Of a stretch of 64,000 nt of DNA, positions 31,069 to 42,300 are shown one piece after another. This DNA is from Locusta migratoria (taxonomy: Eukaryota > Arthropoda > Insecta > Orthoptera > Acrididae): assembly GCA_026315105.1 (NCBI GenBank), contig CM048747.1, positions 277,465,491-277,529,490 on the forward strand, given 5' to 3'. The position numbers and the translations under genes are program-made. Below the pieces are notes generated by a model that worked only from the letters and a program-made list of their open reading frames with translations, had not been told where the DNA came from and made no database searches. Numbering within the stretch: position 1 is the first letter of the stretch; each line of letters opens with the position of its first letter.

Positions 31069-33680
31069 GTTGTTGTTGTTGTTGTTGTTGTTGTTGTGGT
31101 CTTCAGTCCGGAGACTGGTTTGATGCAGCTCTCCACAATACCCTATCCTGAGCAAGCCCCTTGATCTCCACATAAGAAAGGCAACCCACATCTGTCTGAA
31201 TCTGCTTACTGTGTCCATCTCTTGGTCTTCCTCTGCAATTTTTACCCCACACACTTACCTCCAACGCTAAATTCACAATTCCTTGATGTCTAAGAATGTG
31301 TCCTACCAATCTATCCCTTCTTTTAGTCAAGGTATGCAAGAGATTTCTTTTCTCCCCAATTCTGTTCAGTACCACCTCATTAGTTATGCGATCCACCCAC
31401 CTAAACTTCAGCATTCTTCTGTAGCACCATATTTCAAAAGCCTCAATCCTCTTCCTCTCCGCACTGTTTATCGTCCATGTCTCACTCCCATACAAGGCAA
31501 CACTCCATACAAATGACTTCAGAAAGGACTTCCTTAGGCTTAAATAAATGTTCGATGTTAACAAATTTCTCTTTTTCAAGAACGCTTTTCTACACATTGC
31601 CATTCTGCATTTTATATCCTCTGTACTGCAACCATCATTTGTTATTTTACTGCCCAAGTAACAAAACTAATCTACCTCCTTTATTGCTTCGTTTCCCAAC
31701 CTAATTCCTTCAGCATCACCTGATTTTCTTACACTGCACTCCATTACCATAGTTTTGCTCTTGTTAGTGTTCATCTTATATGCACCTTTCAGCACACTGT
31801 ACATTCCGTTCAATTGCTCTTCCAGGTCCTTTGCTGTATCAGACAGAACTACTATGTCGTCGGCAAAACGCAATGTTTCTAATTCTTAACCCTGAACTTT
31901 AATTCCTTCTCCAAATTTCTCCTTGCTTTCTGTGGTGTCGCACAAGTACAAAGTGCGCACCACCTGCTTTCGCCGCGCGCCGCCATGCACGCATGGCGCG
32001 GCGTTCTCACAACGACAGCCGCGAGCGCCCTCTGCTGCAACTCCGCTCGAGGCTCCCACTGAACGACATCGTTCACTTGTGACTGAGTATCTCCTGTGAT
32101 ATCCAAGGATTGTTTGTAGGTCTTGCCTTCCTACCTATTTTGTCCTCTGCTACCTTCACTATTTCATCTCTCAATTTTACCCATTCCTCCTCTACTGTTT
32201 TCTTTTCCCCTGTTTCTGTCAATTGTTGCCTAAAGCTCCCTCTGAAATTCTTAAGAACTTCAGGTTCCTTCAATTTATCCAGGTCCCATCTCCTTATTTT
32301 CCTACCTTTTTGTAGTTTCTTCAGTTTCAGCCTACAGTTCATAACCAACAAGCTATGGTCAGAGTCTATATCTGCCCCTGGGTATGTCTTACACTGTAAA
32401 ACCTGGTTCCTAAATCTATGTCTTACCATTATAAAATCTATTTGGTATCTCCCGGTGTCTCCTGGTCTCTTCCACGTATACAACCTTCTTTTGTGATTCT
32501 TAAACCAGGTGTTTGTTATAACTAAATTATGTTCTGTGCAAAATTCTACCAGGCGGCTTCCTCTTTCATTCCTTTTGCCCAGACCATATTCACTTACTAT
32601 CTTCCCTTCCCTTCCTTGTCCTACTACCAAATTCCAGTCTCCCATCACAATTAAGTTTTCCTCTCCCTTAATTGTCTGAATAATTTCCTTTATCTCCTCA
32701 TATATTTCTTCAATTTCCTCTTCATCGGCAGAGCTAGTTGGCATATAAACCTGTACTACTGTTGTCGGTGTTGGCTTCGTATCTATCTTGACAATGATAA
32801 TGCGATCACTGTGCTGGTCATAGCAGATTATCCGCATTCCTATTTTCTTATTCATTATCAATCCTACTCCTGTGATACCCCCAATTGATTTTGTATTTAT
32901 AATCCTGTACTCACCTGACCAGAAAACCTGTTCATCCTGCCACCGAACTTCACTAATCCCAAATATATCTAACTTCAGTTATACTATATCTAGTTCACTA
33001 TATCTAAACTTCAACCTATCCATGTCCCTTTTTAAATTTTCTAATTTTCCTACTCGATTAAGGGATCTACATTCCACGCTCCGACCCGTAGAATGCCAGT
33101 ATTGTCTTTTCTAATGATCACATCCTCCTGAGTAGTCCCCGCCCGGAGATCCGAATGGGGGACTATTTTACCTCCGGAATATTTTACCCGAGAGGATGCC
33201 ATCATCATATGTTCATACAGTAGAGCTGCATGTCCTCGGGAAAAGTAACGGCTGTAGTTTCCCCTTGCTTTCAGCCGTTCGCAGTAACTGTGTGGCAAAG
33301 CCACATTAGCTGATGTTACAAGGCCAGCTCAGTCAATCATCCAGACTGTTGCCCTTGTAACTACTGAAAAGGCTGCTGCCCCTCTTCAGGAACCACACGT
33401 TTGTCTGGCCTCTCCACAGATACTCCTCCGCTGTGGTTCCACCTATGGTACGGCTATCTGTATTGTTGAGGCACGCAAGCCACCCCACCTCGGCAATGTC
33501 TGTGGTTCATGGGAGAAAGTGAGGTATTTGGAGGCCCCCCAAGGCCATAGGGCCAGGGCGGTCCACCCCCTCCCTCCTCCCTTTGTCTGTCACTGAAAGC
33601 ATACAAATAGTGTGCATTGATGAGAGATGTCTACTATATGATGTACATACCATCAAAACTATCACATATGATACATCAGT
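31069..33680 (-). mobile_element. RTE-like LINE, minus copy, RT region deleted
   Basis: A LINE reading leftward, ending in a (CAA)n tail (plus-strand GTT repeats at 31069-31097), as usual for RTE elements. 33050-33304: N-terminus (ILRVGAWNV, endonuclease start). 32073-32861: APE endonuclease with VIVMGDWN-type and SDHSLLV motifs (LIVMGDWNLVVGQ, then DIDSDHSLLVMNC). 31667-31873: FADDIVVLSDTAKDLEEQLN (RT catalytic box). 31103-31657: C-terminal domain (YGSETWTINSAERKRIEAFE, then a KRRDRLVGHILRHQG block). The first half of the RT is missing and replaced by about 157 bp of GC-rich sequence (31931-32087). The 5' end near 33680 coincides with that of the plus copy. Confidence 0.85.
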
Positions 33681-34107
33681 CATGCTTTCTGATGGAGGAG
33701 CAACTTCCTTCTGCCTGTAAAGAGCAGTTGTAGACATTGATATTACAACACAACATGGACATAAAATTGAATACAGCATGTCAATGACTAGATGGACAAT
33801 CCCATTGTCTGGAAAACAAAAAATTGAAATATTGATCATGTAGGACATTTGAACATGTATCTCTCACATTGCAATCCAACACCATGACCAATGGCCACTT
33901 TCTCAGTGTTGCACATCTTGGGCTGTTCACTCTTTCTATTGTGCTTTTTTCACAGCTTTGTACACTTGCTTCCTGATTTCGTGCTTGATCTTTGTTCAAG
34001 TTTTGATGGGCTATCCACTGTACTGGCTTAATACTAAATCTGAGTGGGGTGTGATGGGGAGTTTCCCTTGTTAGCACAACAACAACAAAAACACTATACT
34101 CTTAAAC
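33681..34107. other. intron sequence, nothing recognised
   Basis: No recognised coding region; the sequence differs from that upstream of the plus RTE copy, consistent with 33680 being an element end. Confidence 0.45.
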
Positions 34108-35965
34108 TAATTAAATCAAACTATTACAAAATTTGCTTCCCATGATTTGGAACCAGTGTATCCACTGTGGCATAGCCGTTGGTGCCATACCAGAATACAA
34201 CTTACTTAATAGCTTTCGGCTGTTACAGCTTTCATCTAGTAGAGAGAGAGAGAAAACAAATACACACACAGACAGCCATCTTCAGCTGCTGTGGCCAATC
34301 TGCGGGACTCAAAATGTCCAAGGCGAAAGCTACCACTGGTGAGGCTGAGGCATGGAGAGGGGAACAGAAAGGTAGTGGATGGATACACAGTGGGGCTGGG
34401 GGAATACGCCAGTGTTGTCTGACAGACAGGGGGCAGGGAAGGGGCTGGAGTGTGTAGCAGAATGGGAGACATACATGGGGACAGGGAAGGGGAGCGGAGA
34501 TTGGTGGGGGCTGAAACTAGCAAAGATTTAGGCCTGGAGGATTGCCAGAGCATAGGATAGATATTGTATGAAGAGTTCCTACATACACAATTCAGACAAG
34601 CCTGTGTTTGTGGGGAGGATCCATATAGCACAGGCTGTGTAGCAGTCACAAGTGAACCACATCGTGCAGAGCTGCATCTCTGCGACAGGATGGTCCAGCT
34701 GTCTTCTGACAACAGTTTGAAGATGACCATTTATCCAGCCAGACAGCTTGTTGCTGGTCATGCCCACGTACAAGGTGCAACTGAAAAGTTTGGTGAATGG
34801 TCTCATGAAATACAGCAAACAAGAGTTGTTACCAACAAAATATGTTTACTGGCCTTCAAAGTAATCACCATTGGCTACAATATAGTTCTGACATCGGCTG
34901 TACAGCTTTTCAAAACTTTCAGTAAAAACTTATTTTAGAATTGCTCAAAGCACTGAGGTTACGTGTTGTTGGATCTCCACAACCGCTCCAACACACACTT
35001 TTTACTCGCTGCTTCAACACCATATACTTGCATTAAGATCCCATGGGTCTCCGTAGCTGTTATGTCTAATTTGAAACAAAACAATTTGTTAATGCATTGT
35101 TCCATTTTGCTCTCCATGTTGCAATGACGCAAGTTCTCACACTAACCCTTTTAGATGGGTCGCATTGTGTACCATCGCTTAACTGCAGTGCTCTGCACAA
35201 TAGGGAGCGCTTGTTGACAGGTCCCTCAACGTGTATGCACGGGCACCACATTCTCGCCAGGACACTTATTGAAATATGTGACCAATTCACCAAACTTTTC
35301 AGATGCACCTTACAGAAAGCCACACAGTGGTTGCAGTTCAGTTTGTAGGTAAAATGACTGCTTTCACGGTTGCCCCGTCTTTTATGAGTAAGGAAATTAA
35401 TGTGACAGGACTGGAGTAGGTGGTTAGATTATGGTTGATAGGACAGGTTTTGCATCTAGGTCTATTGCAGGGTTGGACAAGGATATTAGATAGGTATTGT
35501 GGTTGGTGGAATACCAATATATGGGGGGAGGTGGGATTTCTCATGTCAGTGCAGGAACTGGGTGGTACTGGATCTTTTATAGTTGGATAGTGGGTGTGGA
35601 GGAGGTGGTAGGTGACTGGACAGATAGGACCCATGAGGTGTGTTTCTGCACAAAGTTTGGAGGGTAACTGCAGACAGTGAAGGCCTCATGAGGCATTTGG
35701 CATACTTGGAGAGGGACTGCCGTCATTGAAGATGTGATGACTACACGTGGATAGACTGTATGGAAGGATGAATGGTGGATGGACAGATTGATGTGGGTGC
35801 ACGACAGCTAGGTCTGTAGCGCCCTGACAAGGTAATTAGAAGACGAGTGCGATCTAAGAAAAAAGGTAATGAAAAACAGGTTACAGGAAGGTATGTATCC
35901 GAAATTATCAAGTGGCATGTTGGATGAAACAATCACAATAACAAGTATTGCATGTCAGCAATGTA
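34108..35965 (-). mobile_element. Penelope-like element, decayed, split by a mariner
   Basis: Reading leftward: 35338-35634 carries NRPRCKTCPINHN (the cysteine zinc-finger-like motif that precedes the nuclease), then TYSSPVTLIS. The frame continues as NCNHCVAF at 35313-35340, is interrupted by a mariner (34771-35310), and resumes at 34770 as VGMTSNKLSGWINGHLQTVV and LDHPVAEM, the GIY-YIG nuclease. The left end (34215-34330) has a terminal region with CCATCTTCAGCTGCTGTGG, comparable to the terminus of the 51-kb copy. It is closely related to the 51061-52715 element and has no reverse transcriptase left. Confidence 0.75.
34771..35310 (-). mobile_element. mariner-type element with internal decay
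   Basis: Ends are AGGTGCAACTGAAAAGTTTG (left) and, reverse-complemented from the right, AGGTGCATCTGAAAAGTTTG, flanked by the direct repeat TACA (TA target plus two bases). The minus strand holds a remnant of the mariner N-terminal helix-turn-helix near 35100-34990 (KWNNALTNCFVSN, then a TATETHG-like and YGVEAASKK-like block), with no catalytic domain. It is inserted in the nuclease region of a Penelope-like element. Confidence 0.78.
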
Positions 35966-36237
35966 AGATGGCCCACTGAAGTTCACAGTCATAAATGTAC
36001 TCTTAAGGCAATTTTAGGGTACAAGGGACTGCTGACTGATAGAAGGGGATGGGCCATCCAGTCTTTAATGCACTAAAACCTCCAGCCTAAAATCTTAGGC
36101 AAGAGTCCAGAAAGATCACAAAATTTTAAAACGGTAGTCACACTCACCTCATCATCAGCTAAAACAGAAGGCAGAGCACCATCAAGATTCACTGCTGCCC
36201 TCTCAGCACGATATAAAACACATTCAACTAGAATGTG

Positions 36238-36500
36238 GTGTACAGTTTACAACTCACCACAAAGACATAACAAGCAGCGACAGGCTCATAAAAAAGATAC
36301 ACACATACAATACTTAGGCTATCGGCCATGGCTTTCCCAGAATATAGAGCATTCACGCAAAAACAAAGGCACACAACACAGTCGCACAACTGTCACTTCC
36401 GGCTGCCACATTCAGAATCGAAATGTGGCAGCCGGAGATGACATTTGTGTGACTGTGTTGTGTATTAATTTCAACCTGGACTCTCCATTATTAAAAATTG
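36238..36500. mobile_element. Penelope-type foldback fragment
   Basis: Left end CAGTTTACAACTCACCACAA and AGACATAACAAGCAGCGACAG match the inverted termini at 1400 and 52600-52700. The right part ends TTTCAACCTGGACTCTCCAT, as at 52700. In the centre TTCCGGCTGCCACATT and AATGTGGCAGCCGGAGATGA form a perfect hairpin (about 36397-36440). Confidence 0.6.
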
Positions 36501-36685
36501 AGTTGTGGGATGCTGTCAGATATATGTTTTATTCCACTCCCAGAAGTGTGCAGATCATTGTGTTTTTAAATAAAATCAGATGGGAAGCAGGCAAATCAAT
36601 GTTTTATTACATTTTTGTTACTATTTAGACACACATGGGAGAGGGGTTTACTTTTTTTATTGCTGATTGATACTAAATTTTCTCC

Positions 36686-38536
36686 TTGCTCTATGGTCCC
36701 CCTTGGTACACAAAACAGGTTAGGACACTGTTGCAAAAGCAAAGGAAAAGGCATACTAAATTTAAACGAACACGAAATCCCCAGGATTTGCGATTGTACT
36801 CAGAAGCTCGAAATTTAGCGAGGATTTCAATGCGAGATGCCTACAACATTTATCACAACGAAACTCTTTCTCGTAATTTGACTGAAAACCCAAAGAGATT
36901 TTGGTCATATGTTAAATATACTCGGGGAAAGTCACAAACAATACCTTCACTACGTGATAGTAATGGCGATCCTGCCGATGACAGCGCTACTAAAGCAGAG
37001 TTACTAAACTTAGCTTTTAGAAACTCATTCACTAAAGAAGACGAAACCAATATTCCAGATTTCGAATTACGAACAGATGCCGTAATGAGTAACATAGAAG
37101 TAGATATCATCGGAGTAGTGCAGCAACTAAAATCACTTAATAAGAACAAGTCTTCTGGTCCGGATTGTATACCCATTAGATTTCTATCTGATTATGCTGA
37201 AGCGATAGCTCCTTACTTAACAGTCATATACAACCGCTCTCTCATAGAAGGATCTGTACCAAAAGATTGGAAAGTTGCACAGGTCACACCTATATTCAAG
37301 AAAGGCAGTAGGAGTAACCCACTAAACTACAGGCCTATTTCATTGACGTCAATTTGCAGCAGGGTTTTGGAACATATCCTGTATTCAAATATTATGAATT
37401 ATCTCGAACAGAACGATCTATTGACCCAAGGTCAACACGGATTTAGAAAATATCGTTCATGCGAAACACAACTAGCTCTATATTCACACGAAGTGATGGG
37501 TGCTATCGACAAAGGTTCGCAAATCGATTCCGTATTTCTTGATTTCCAGAAAGCTTTTGACACCGTACCTCACAAACGGCTTTTAATCAAATTGCGTGGT
37601 TATGGTATATCGCCCCAAATTTGCAATTGGATAGGGGATTTCTTGTCAGAGAGGACACAGTTCGTAGTAATCGATGGTAAGGCATCGACTAAAACAGAGG
37701 TGATATCGGGCGTTCCACAAGGTAGTGTTATTGGTCCTCTGCTATTCCTTATTTACATAAACGATTTAGGGGAAAATCTAAGTAGCTCTCTTAGGTTGTT
37801 TGCAGATGACGCCGTCATTTACCGTCTAGTAAAATCATCTGAAGATCAAAACCAACTGCAGAACGATCTGAATAAGATATCAGTATGGTGTAAAAATTGG
37901 CAATTGACTCTAAATAATGAGAAGTGTGAAGTCGTCCACATGTGTACGAAAAGAAATCCGTTAAACTTTGTTTACAACATAAATCAATCAAATGCGAACG
38001 CCGTAAACTCCACAAAATACCTAGGAATCACTATTACTTCAGACTTAAACTGGAAAGAACACGTAGATAATATCGTGGGAAAGGCGAACCAGAGACTGCG
38101 TTTTATTGGCAGAATCCTTAAAAGATGCAACAGAACTACTAAAGAAACTGCATACACTGCGCTTGTCCGTCCATTTTTGGAGTATTGCAGCCCAGTGTGG
38201 GATCCTTATCAGGTGGGTTTGACGGAGGACATCGAAAGAGTCCAAAGAAGGGCAGCTCGTTTCGTATTGTCACGATACAGGGGAGACAGCGTTACGGAAA
38301 TGATACAGGATCTGGGATGGGAATCATTACAACAACGGCGCTTATCGCTGAGGCGTGGGTTACTTGCGAAACTCCAATCGCCAACATTCTCCTCCGAATG
38401 CGAAAATATATTGTTGACTCCCACTTACATAGGTAGAAATGATCATCAGAATAAAATAAGAGAAATCAGAGCTCGAACAGAGAGATTCAGGTGTTCTTTC
38501 TTCCCGCGCGCTATTCGAGAATGGAATGGGAGATAA
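36686..38536 (+). CDS. LINE reverse transcriptase, CR1-like clade
   Basis: 616 codons without a stop. The N-terminal part is the linker after a missing endonuclease (PWYTKQVRTLLQKQRKRH, then a FWSYVKYTRG block). The RT domain runs from about residue 150 to 410, with KSSGPDCIPIRFL, VTPIFKKGSRSNPLNYRPIS, GFRKYRSCETQLAL, DFQKAFDTVPHKRLL (catalytic Asp), GVPQGSVIGPLLFLIYINDL and the catalytic box LFADDAVIY. The C-terminal domain has TKYLGITI, LKRCNRTTKETAYTALVRP and YCSPVWDP. These are CR1/L2-type landmarks. The first methionine is only the first in-frame ATG of a truncated copy. A genomic parasite, not a host gene. Confidence 0.88.
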   Translation: MLYGPPWYTKQVRTLLQKQRKRHTKFKRTRNPQDLRLYSEARNLARISMRDAYNIYHNETLSRNLTENPKRFWSYVKYTRGKSQTIPSLRDSNGDPADDSATKAELLNLAFRNSFTKEDETNIPDFELRTDAVMSNIEVDIIGVVQQLKSLNKNKSSGPDCIPIRFLSDYAEAIAPYLTVIYNRSLIEGSVPKDWKVAQVTPIFKKGSRSNPLNYRPISLTSICSRVLEHILYSNIMNYLEQNDLLTQGQHGFRKYRSCETQLALYSHEVMGAIDKGSQIDSVFLDFQKAFDTVPHKRLLIKLRGYGISPQICNWIGDFLSERTQFVVIDGKASTKTEVISGVPQGSVIGPLLFLIYINDLGENLSSSLRLFADDAVIYRLVKSSEDQNQLQNDLNKISVWCKNWQLTLNNEKCEVVHMCTKRNPLNFVYNINQSNANAVNSTKYLGITITSDLNWKEHVDNIVGKANQRLRFIGRILKRCNRTTKETAYTALVRPFLEYCSPVWDPYQVGLTEDIERVQRRAARFVLSRYRGDSVTEMIQDLGWESLQQRRLSLRRGLLAKLQSPTFSSECENILLTPTYIGRNDHQNKIREIRARTERFRCSFFPRAIREWNGR

Positions 38537-38606
38537 ATAGTATAATTGTGGTTCGATGAACCCTCTGCCAGGCACTTAAATGTGATTTGCAGAGTATCCC
38601 ATGTAG

Positions 38607-38630
38607 ATGTAGATGTAGATGTAGATGTTT
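38607..38630 (+). repeat. (GTAGAT)n tail of CR1-like LINE
   Basis: Four repeats of TGTAGA/GTAGAT directly after the 3' UTR end ATCCCATGTAGATG; this short microsatellite marks the 3' end of the LINE. Confidence 0.85.
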
Positions 38631-38754
38631 ACACGTTCAAGTGTGTGGTGTGTGGGTCTGCATGACCATCTTATTTAAAGATGTTAAACATGGTGCACGA
38701 TGAAGGCAGTTGCTTGGCAACTGGGACATTCAGAACAAGCCCAATACTGAGTCT

Positions 38755-39339
38755 TTGTGCTGAGGGCCTCTGTGAGTTTTGGGGTACGAATAGACCCAAA
38801 GTATTTCTGCCTGTCATAAGAGGCAACTAAAAAGAATCGTCACTCTTTCCAGCCACACATATATGGTCCCCTGTGTGGGTTTGATATTTATTTTCAAAAT
38901 TCTTCTGAAGTGCGAGCCATTTGGCAAAGGACCCCTATGTATTCACTGTGAAATAACAGCTAATGCTTGGAAGTCCATTCCCTAATGGGTGCATTAGCTG
39001 TTATTTCACAGTGGATACATGGGGGTCCTTTGCCAACGGGCTAGTCACATTCTGACATATGCGTGTTACGTCCATTGTGCACTGTCACCCTAGGCACCCT
39101 CCATTATCATGGTCGTCAATTCTTGGTTGAACACCTTAAAGATAAGTTTAACAAGTTAGTGTCATTCTCAAAGTTGAGAAGTGGTGTCATTTTGAGACAA
39201 AAGGCATCCACTGCCCAGTCAAAGGCATTACTTGGTTCCGGAAAGCTGGGTGATGTATGCGTATGTATCGCACCCCACAAGATGCTAAAATAGTCCAGTC
39301 AGATGAAGAGTTGCTCACCAACTTAGTGATAAAATGTCC
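38755..39339 (+). mobile_element. LINE ORF1-type fragment with a hairpin
   Basis: 39063-39293 reads LHYHGRQFLVEHLKDKFNKL, then FSKLRSGVILRQKASTAQSK and ALLGSGKLGDVCVCIAPHK, a pattern seen in ORF1 (gag-like) proteins of I/Jockey-group LINEs. The region upstream (38755-38880) resembles a LINE 5' leader (CCTGTCATAAGAGGCAACTA). A perfect hairpin lies between them (38915-39042). It ends where the RTE-like copy begins (39340), so it is a separate element. Confidence 0.5.
38915..39042. repeat. inverted repeat, 52-bp arms
   Basis: Left arm 38915-38966 (ends ATAACAGCTAATGC) and right arm 38991-39042 (starts GCATTAGCTGTTAT) pair with only a few mismatches over 52 bases, with a 24-base loop. It could be a small foldback transposon or a stable RNA hairpin in an element leader. 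Confidence 0.85.
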
Positions 39340-42300
39340 ACTGATGTATCATATGTGATAGTGTTGATGGTATGTACATCATATAGTAGACATCTCTCAT
39401 CAATGCACACTATTTGTATGCTTTCAGTGACAGACAAAGGGAGGAGGGAGGGGGTGGACCGCCCTGGCCCTATGGCCTTGGGGGGCCTCCAAATACCTAA
39501 CTTTCTCCCATGAACCACAGACATTGCCGAGGTGGGGTGGCTTGCGTGCTTCAACAATACAGATAGCCATACCATAGGTGGAACCACAGCGGAGGGGTAT
39601 CTGTGGAGAGGCCAGACAAACATGTGGTTCCTGAAGAGGGACAGCAGCCTTTTCAGTAGTTACAGGGGCGACAGTCTGGATGATTGACTGAGCTGGCCTT
39701 GTAACATCAGCTAATGTGGCTTTGCCACACAGCTATTGCGAACGGCTGAAAGCATGGGGAAACTACAGCCGTTACCTTTCCCGAGGACATGTAGCTCTAC
39801 TATGTGAGCATATGATGATGGCATCCTCTCGGGTAAAATATTCCGAAGGTAAAATAGTCCCCATTCGGATCTCCGGGCGGGGACTACTCAGGAAGATCAG
39901 GAAAGACAATACTGGCATTCTACGGGTCGGAGCGTGGAATGTTAGATCCCTTAGTCGAGTAGGAAAATTAGAAAATTTAAAAAGGGAAATGGATAGGTTG
40001 AAGTTAGATATAGTGGGGATTAGTGAAGTTCAGTGGCAGGTTCAACAGGATTTCTGGTCAGGTGAGTACAGGATTATAAATACAAAATCAATTGGGGGTA
40101 TCACAGGAGTAGGATTGATAATGAATAAGAAAATAGGAATGCGGGTAAACTACTATGACCAGCATAGTGATCACATTATCACTGTCAAGATAGATACGAA
40201 GCCAACACCGACAACAGTAGTACAGGTTTATATGGCAACTAGCTCTGCCGATGATGAGGAAATCGAAGAAATATATGAGGAGCTAAAGGAAATTTTTCAG
40301 ACAATTAAGGGAGAGGAAAACTTAATTGTTATGGGAGACTGGAATTCGGAGTAGGACAAGGAAGGGAAGGGAAGATAGTAGGTGAATATGGTCTGGGCAA
40401 AAGGAATGAAAGAGGAACCCACCTTGTAGAATTTAGCACAGAACATAATTTAGTTATAACAAACACCTGGTTCAAGAATCACAAAAGAAGGTTGTATACG
40501 TGGAAGAGACCAGGAGACACCAGGAGATACCAAATAGATTTTATAATGGTAAGACATAGATTTTGGAACCAGGTTTTACAGTGTAAGACATGCCCAGGGG
40601 CAGATATAGACTCTGACCATAACTTGTTGGTTATGAACTGTACGCTGAAACTAAAGAAACTACAAATAGGTAGGAAAATAAGGAGATGGGACCTGGATAA
40701 ATTGAAGGAACCTGAGATTCTTAAGAATTTCAGAGGGAGCTTTAGGCAACAATTGACAGAAACAGGGGTAAAATTGAGAGATGAAATAGTGAAGGTAGCA
40801 GATGACAAAATAGGTAGGAAGAGCAAGACCTACAAAACATCCTTGGATATCACAGGAGAAAATAAATGTTTGTAGAGTCTATGGGACTTAACTAGGGGTC
40901 ATCAGCCCCTAAACTTACAAACTACTTGTGAACTAGCTACAACTAAGGACGGCACAAATATCCAGGGGGGATTCGAACCCCCGACCATAGTGGCCGTGCA
41001 GACCACGACTGAAGCGCCTCAGTCCCCTCGGCTACCGTGGCCGGCCTCACAGGAGATACTAAATTTAATCGATGAAAGGAGAAAATATAAAAATACTGTA
41101 AATGAAACAGGCAGAATGGAGTACAGACGACTAAGAAATGAGATTGACAGGAAGTGCAAAATGGCTAAGCAGGAGTGGCTAGAAGGCAAATGCAAGGATG
41201 TAGGAGAATGTATAAATAGGGGAAAAATAGATACAGCCTACAGGAAAATAAAATAAACATTTGGAGATAAGAAAAACAGCTCTATGAATATCAAGGACAC
41301 TGATGGAAAACCAGTTCTCAGCAAAGAAGGGAAAGCTGAAAGGTGGAAAGAGTATATAGAGGGGCTCTACAAAGGAAATGAACTTCAAAACAATATTGTA
41401 GGAAGGGAAGAGGATGTAGATGAAGATAAAATAGGAGATATTATACTGAGAGATGAATTTGACAGAGACCTGAAAGACCTAAGTCGAAACAATATGATAT
41501 TCCCTCCAAGCTACTGAAGTCTCTGGGAGAACCAGCCATGACAAACCTGTTTCGCCTGGTGTGTAAGATGTATGAGACAGGCGAAGTACCTTCAGACTTT
41601 AAGAAAAATGTTATAATCCCCATTCCAAAGAAAGCAGGTGCAGACAGGTGTGAAAACTACAGAACCATCAGTTTAATAAGTCATGTTTGCAAAATATTAA
41701 CACGAATTATATACAGAAGGATGGAAAAGCTGGTAGAAGCCAACGTCGGGGAAGATCAGTTTCGGTTCAGGAGAAATGTAGGAACACGGGAGGCAATACT
41801 CACTTTACGGCTTATCCTAGAAGATAGATTAAGAAAAGGCAAACCTACATTTCTAGCTTTTGTAGATGGCTTTTGACAATGTTGATTGGAATAAACTCTT
41901 TCGAGTTCTGAAGGGCATGAAAGGGATGCAGTGGTTGGAAAGGGAGTAAGACAGGGGTGTAGTCTTTCTCCATTTTTATTCAATTTGTACATTGAGCAAG
42001 CTATAAAGGAAAGCAAGGAGAAATTTGGAGAAGGAATTAAAGTTCAGGGTGAAGAATTAAAAACATTGTGTTTTGCCGACGACATAGTAATTCTGTCAGA
42101 TACAGCAAAGGACCTGGAAGAGCAATTGAACGGAATGGACAGTGTGCAGAAAGGTGCATATAAGATGAACACTAACAAGAGCAAAACTATGGTAATGGAG
42201 TGCAGTGTAAGAAAATCAGGTGATGCTGAAGGAATTAGATTGGGAAACGAAGTAATAAAGGAGGTGGATGAGTTTTGTTACTTGGGCAGTAAAATAATAA

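Larger units (their letters stand above)
36683..38632 (+). mobile_element. CR1-like LINE, 5'-truncated, RT ORF open
   Basis: A LINE copy of about 1.95 kb: a 5' truncation near 36683, the long open reading frame, a 3' UTR of about 65 bases and a (GTAGAT)n tail at 38607-38630. Because the ORF has no stop or frameshift it is the youngest-looking LINE in the window. It lacks the endonuclease part and so cannot mobilise itself. Confidence 0.85.

Noticed and set aside
34236..34730. 164-codon minus-strand open frame
   Set aside because: It lies in the Penelope copy's terminal and nuclease region but in a frame other than the nuclease; serine/proline-rich composition only.
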